Source: Rummeliibacillus pycnus_A (lineage in GTDB: Bacteria; Bacillota; Bacilli; Bacillales_A; Planococcaceae). Taken from it: a stretch of DNA of 64,000 nucleotides. Positions 60,854-64,000 of the stretch are shown piece by piece; the first letter of the stretch is position 1, and every line of letters begins with the position of its first letter. The notes under the pieces are model-generated. The model ran no database searches. It saw nothing but the letters and a program-made list of their open reading frames with translations, and was not told the origin of the DNA. The position numbers and the translations under genes were made by a program. The stretch spans positions 3,844,001 to 3,908,000 of the forward strand of contig NZ_CP132291.1 of assembly GCF_044359855.1 (NCBI RefSeq), written 5' to 3'.

Positions 60854-62363
60854 TCTAATTAAAGTGTTTCATGAAAGACAAGATCAACTTCTTAATGCAT
60901 TGTTGGAACATATCCAAATATCTTTTATTGCCCTATTTTTTGCCGTAATCATTGCAATTCCACTAGGGATCTTTTTGACTAAGAAGAAACAAATGGCTGA
61001 AATAATCATCGGAATAACTGCTGTATTGCAAACAATTCCATCATTAGCATTGTTAGGCCTTTTAATTCCTTTATTTGGTATAGGGAAAGTGCCAGCGATT
61101 ATAGCATTAGTGATATATTCACTGCTTCCAATACTTAGAAATACATATACTGGTATTAAGGAAGTTGACCCTTCATTAATCGAAGCAGCTATGGCAATGG
61201 GGATGAATCGAAGAAAAAGATTACTAAAAGTTGAACTTCCTTTAGCTATGCCAATCATTATGGCAGGTATTCGTACAGCAATGGTACTAATCGTTGGTAC
61301 AGCAACTCTTGCGGCATTGATTGGAGCAGGGGGATTAGGAGATATTATTCTGTTGGGTATAGATCGTAACAATGCCTCGCTTATTTTACTCGGTGCAATA
61401 CCTGCAGCTTTATTGGCGCTTGTTTTTGATTTTCTACTGAAAAAATTCGAACACCTCTCTTATAAAAAATCGATGATAACATTAGGTACCATTGTGGTAT
61501 TGGCTTTTTTCGTTATGGTGACACCATTTGTTATAAACAATCAGCAAAAAGAGATTGTTATTGCTGGTAAATTAGGCTCAGAACCGGAAATATTAATAAA
61601 TATGTATAAGCTGCTTATTGAAAATGATACAGATCTAAAAGTAGAGTTAAAACCGGGGCTAGGGAAAACCTCATTTGTATTCAACGCGTTGAAATCAGGC
61701 AGTATTGATATTTATCCTGAATTCACTGGAACAGCCATTTCTGAATTCTTAAAGGAAACGGCAAGTAGTACAGATAGTAAAACAGTATATAAACAAGCAA
61801 GAGATGGTATGCTGGAAAAATTTGATATGGAACTTCTTAAACCGTTACAATATAACAATACCTATGCTTTGGCAGTCCCACAGCAATTAGCTAAACAGTA
61901 TCAGTTGAAAACAATTTCTGATTTACAAGCTGTTCAAGATAAGATAAAGGCTGGTTTTACTTTAGAATTTGACGATCGAGAAGATGGTTATCGAGGTATC
62001 AAGAAACTTTATGATATTCATTTTTCAAATCTAGTGACGATGGAGCCAAAACTTCGTTATGGGGCAATCAAAACTGGAGATATCAATTTGGTTGATGCCT
62101 ACTCTACAGATAGTGAACTTAGACAATATCAATTAACTGTTTTAGAAGATGACAAGCATTTATTCCCACCTTATCAAGGTGCTCCGTTATTAAGAAAAGA
62201 AACATCTGATCAGTATCCTGAAATAGTAAATGCGCTAAATAAGCTTGCAGGAAAAATTACTGATGATGAAATGAGAGAAATGAATTACCAAGTAAATGTC
62301 GAAGGAAAAAGTCCTCAAAAAGTGGCCACAGATTACTTGAAAAATGAAGGGTTAATTAAATAA
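60846..62363 (+). CDS. Fused permease and substrate-binding protein of the same importer
   Basis: The 505-residue product has an N-terminal permease domain (1-215, six helices, with the EAA loop EAAMAMGMNRRKRLLKVELPLAMP). Another membrane helix follows (about 217-236), then an OpuAC-type binding domain (240-505: IVIAGKLGSEPEILINMYKL, DIYPEFTGTAISEFL, YALAVPQQLAKQY, LVDAYSTDSELRQYQL). The fused layout and length match the EgtUBC/BusAB/OpuCB-CC kind. The ATG after GGAGG is used, six bases inside the longer GTG frame. Without binding-site comparison the ligand could be glycine betaine, choline or ergothioneine. Confidence 0.92.
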   Translation: MNSLIKVFHERQDQLLNALLEHIQISFIALFFAVIIAIPLGIFLTKKKQMAEIIIGITAVLQTIPSLALLGLLIPLFGIGKVPAIIALVIYSLLPILRNTYTGIKEVDPSLIEAAMAMGMNRRKRLLKVELPLAMPIIMAGIRTAMVLIVGTATLAALIGAGGLGDIILLGIDRNNASLILLGAIPAALLALVFDFLLKKFEHLSYKKSMITLGTIVVLAFFVMVTPFVINNQQKEIVIAGKLGSEPEILINMYKLLIENDTDLKVELKPGLGKTSFVFNALKSGSIDIYPEFTGTAISEFLKETASSTDSKTVYKQARDGMLEKFDMELLKPLQYNNTYALAVPQQLAKQYQLKTISDLQAVQDKIKAGFTLEFDDREDGYRGIKKLYDIHFSNLVTMEPKLRYGAIKTGDINLVDAYSTDSELRQYQLTVLEDDKHLFPPYQGAPLLRKETSDQYPEIVNALNKLAGKITDDEMREMNYQVNVEGKSPQKVATDYLKNEGLIK

Positions 62364-62429
62364 TAATTATATTCACAAAAAGAAACTGTACAAAACAGTT
62401 AAATAGAGCGAAAAGTTAGGTTAACCCGA

Positions 62430-62467
62430 AAGCACCTTTGCAATCAATTTTGCTAGGTGTTTTTTTA
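62430..62467 (+). terminator. Terminator of the importer operon
   Basis: AGCACCT and inner TTGCAA pair with AGGTGTT and TTTGCT segments, followed by T7. Confidence 0.8.
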
Positions 62468-62604
62468 TACACGAAACAATCTAAATAGGATTCAATATTA
62501 ATATTCTATGGTTGGATTTAATAAAAAAGCTAGGCAGTAATACTCGGTATATTATTATTTAATTCATATAATACTTATATAATGCTTAAGGAAGGAGTGA
62601 TTCA

Positions 62605-62808
62605 ATGGTTAACATGTACCCACAAGGAAGTTATCACCACGGAATGCAGCATGGAATGTACCCCGGAATGCATCATTATGGCACACACCCAGTCCACTAC
62701 CATAATTACCACCATTATCATACACCATATCCAGTACATTACCCAGCGCATCATCATGGTCACTATCCACACTATCATCACACTCATTACCCATATCGCA
62801 CATACTAA
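62605..62808 (+). CDS. His/Tyr-rich small protein, spore-coat-like
   Basis: The 67-residue product has about 20 His and 14 Tyr, with Pro, Gly and Met and almost no charged or aliphatic residues. It is built of HY, HH, HP and YP steps (MHHYGTHPVHYHNYHHYHTP). AAGGAAGGAG precedes the ATG. Composition recalls His/Tyr-rich coat or metal-binding proteins of spore-formers, but no family is recognised. CATATAATA at 62565 fits the sigma-K -10 pattern CATAnnnTA, though no -35 is well placed. Cross-linking through tyrosines or Ni/Zn/Cu binding is inference. Confidence 0.7.
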   Translation: MVNMYPQGSYHHGMQHGMYPGMHHYGTHPVHYHNYHHYHTPYPVHYPAHHHGHYPHYHHTHYPYRTY

Positions 62809-62887
62809 AATATTAAAATAGGGAAAAATGTAATTTTTTGTTATAATATTACTCCAAGATATCGAATTTTAGAATTGTACATGGAAA

Positions 62888-62924
62888 AGAAGGAACCAAA
62901 AGGGTTCTTTCTTTTTTTTTTATG
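62888..62924 (+). terminator. Terminator after the His-rich gene
   Basis: AAGGAACC pairs with GGGTTCTTT over AAAA, then a T10 tract. Confidence 0.88.
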
Positions 62925-63051
62925 GAAAAAAGGTTCATTTGATTTAATAATTCTAATAAACTCCAATTTCATGTAAAGTAGGCAATCACCTATGACTTCC
63001 ACTTCGCATAATTTAATCTTATAGAACACATCTCGTTTGAGAGGAGAATTG

Positions 63052-64000
63052 TTGGACGTGAAAGGAAAAGAGTTGCATTACTTTGCAGGAGGAAATACAG
63101 CAAAAGGATTTTACAGCCAATTTGATTCCAATTTTGCTGTGTTAGAAAAGGTGTTCATATTAAAAGGTGGTCCTGGAAACGGAAAATCAACTTTGATGAA
63201 AAATTTAGCGAGTGCATTTCAAGAAAAAGGATATGATGTGGAATACATTCATTGTTCTTCAGATTCTGACTCAATTGATGGCATCATTTTTCCTGCTATA
63301 AAAGTAGGGATTGTAGATGGAACGGCACCACATATCATTGAACCAAAGGCACCTGGAGCAATCGAGGAATATGTAAATTTAGGAGTTGCGTGGGATTCGC
63401 AGCAACTGAGTGCCAAAAAGGATGCGATCATTCATCTTATCAATGAGAAAAAAGAAGCGTACGTTGCAGCCTATCAGGCATTTGCAGATGCGTTAGCTAT
63501 TCACGATGAATGGGAATCAATTTATATATCGAATATGGATTATGAAAAATTAAATAGTTTGACAGAAGAGCTTGAATCATTCTTCTTTAGAGAAATCACT
63601 TTAAATAAGGAATCAAATGTCCGACATCGATTTTTAGGAGCAGCTACACCAAAGGGAGCAGTTGACTTCATTCCAAATTTAACTGAAGACATTCGCAAAC
63701 GATATTTTTTAAAGGGTAGACCAGGTTCAGGAAAATCAACCTTATTGAAAAAATTAGCTGAAACAGCAGAAAGTAATGGTTTCGATGTCGAAATATATCA
63801 TTGTGGTTTTGATCCAAACAGCTTAGATATGCTGATATTCCGTGAACTTGGTATAGCCATCTTCGATAGTACGGCACCACATGAGTACTTCCCAAATCGT
63901 GAAGGCGATGAAATAATTGATTTATACAATGTAGCAATTTATCCAGAAACGGATGAAATGTATGAGGATCAAATTACCACTATTTCAGCTAGGTACAGAG
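63052..64000 (+). CDS. Twin P-loop ATPase (PRK06851-like), 5' part
   Basis: The frame is open to the window end, with 316 residues visible. Two NTPase units each have a P-loop: GGPGNGKST near 39 and GRPGSGKST near 222. Each is followed by a matching strand pattern (KGYDVEYIHCSSDSDSIDGI; NGFDVEIYHCGFDPNSLDML) and a D-G/S-TAPH motif (VDGTAPHIIEP; FDSTAPHEYFP), so it is an internal duplication. Uncharacterised Firmicutes ATPases of about 360 residues share this plan. The start is taken at TTG after GAGGAG; a TTG one codon earlier or the GTG at 63058 are alternatives. Confidence 0.85.
   Translation, partial: MDVKGKELHYFAGGNTAKGFYSQFDSNFAVLEKVFILKGGPGNGKSTLMKNLASAFQEKGYDVEYIHCSSDSDSIDGIIFPAIKVGIVDGTAPHIIEPKAPGAIEEYVNLGVAWDSQQLSAKKDAIIHLINEKKEAYVAAYQAFADALAIHDEWESIYISNMDYEKLNSLTEELESFFFREITLNKESNVRHRFLGAATPKGAVDFIPNLTEDIRKRYFLKGRPGSGKSTLLKKLAETAESNGFDVEIYHCGFDPNSLDMLIFRELGIAIFDSTAPHEYFPNREGDEIIDLYNVAIYPETDEMYEDQITTISARYR

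Noticed and set aside
62582..62821. 79-codon Thr/Ile/His-rich frame
   Set aside because: It overlaps the His/Tyr-rich gene in another frame. The ribosome site belongs to the ATG at 62605, and the odd composition is a by-product of the repeats.

Overview
The window is a low-GC Bacillales chromosome segment. Gene content (DynA-type double dynamin, YqxD, CvfC/YpgR, YpeP/YpeQ-like pair, type II pantothenate kinase, YfmR-type ABC-F) and gene style (AGGAGG ribosome sites, TTG/GTG starts, T-box, Fur box, cre sites, U-rich terminators) point to a spore-former of the Planococcaceae/Bacillaceae, such as Lysinibacillus or a close relative. That placement is inference. I see no rRNA gene, intact IS, prophage or CRISPR array.

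Layout. 1-9.4 kb: the 3' end of a sulfite reductase gene, an HTH/membrane-protein pair, a CheX-like phosphatase, a Fur-box-linked 29-codon gene, dynA with a sulfurtransferase, a secreted SH3/C39-like protein, and an unrecognised coiled-coil protein. 9.6-11.0 kb: a 14-gene tRNA operon with its own promoter and terminator. 11-21.6 kb: an accessory zone with small unknown genes, broken genes (VOC protein, FAD dehydrogenase stub, transporter remnant), a run of four small enzymes (GNAT, hydrolase, GrpB, methyltransferase), a T-box leader that reads best as glutamine-specific, an NhaC-type transporter and a 2-hydroxyacid dehydrogenase. 22-32 kb: flavohemoglobin, TerC exporter, glycosyltransferase, PepF, PurC, glutamate dehydrogenase with a cre site in its promoter, YqxD, squalene/phytoene synthase, and an SDR-MarR pair. 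33-48 kb: mostly housekeeping genes (pantothenate kinase, MarR-MFS pair, RNase H-like, aspartokinase, CNNM exporter, cold-shock protein, Fhs, an HD hydrolase / ABC-F / CvfC run). 49-58.5 kb: a repeat-rich, decaying stretch with a family of MITE-like elements (TGAATCAATTTCATAA ends), another dispersed repeat, a TnpB-like scrap, a broken nitronate monooxygenase, and a truncated VmlR-type ABC-F gene that keeps a complete-looking attenuation leader. Between these are intact NapA-type antiporter, ZIP transporter, LCP and hydrolase genes. 58.6-64 kb: a transglutaminase-like exported protein, a two-gene OpuC/EgtU-type ABC importer whose permease is fused to its binding domain, a His/Tyr-rich small protein, and the start of a twin P-loop ATPase.

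The points most worth following are RNA-level and decay-related: the ABC-F attenuator in front of a dead gene, the T-box in front of a dead transporter, the MITE family, the Fur-linked microprotein, and two promoter-terminator units with no ORF. Several start codons were moved from the longest open frame to the one with a proper ribosome-binding site; each entry says so.
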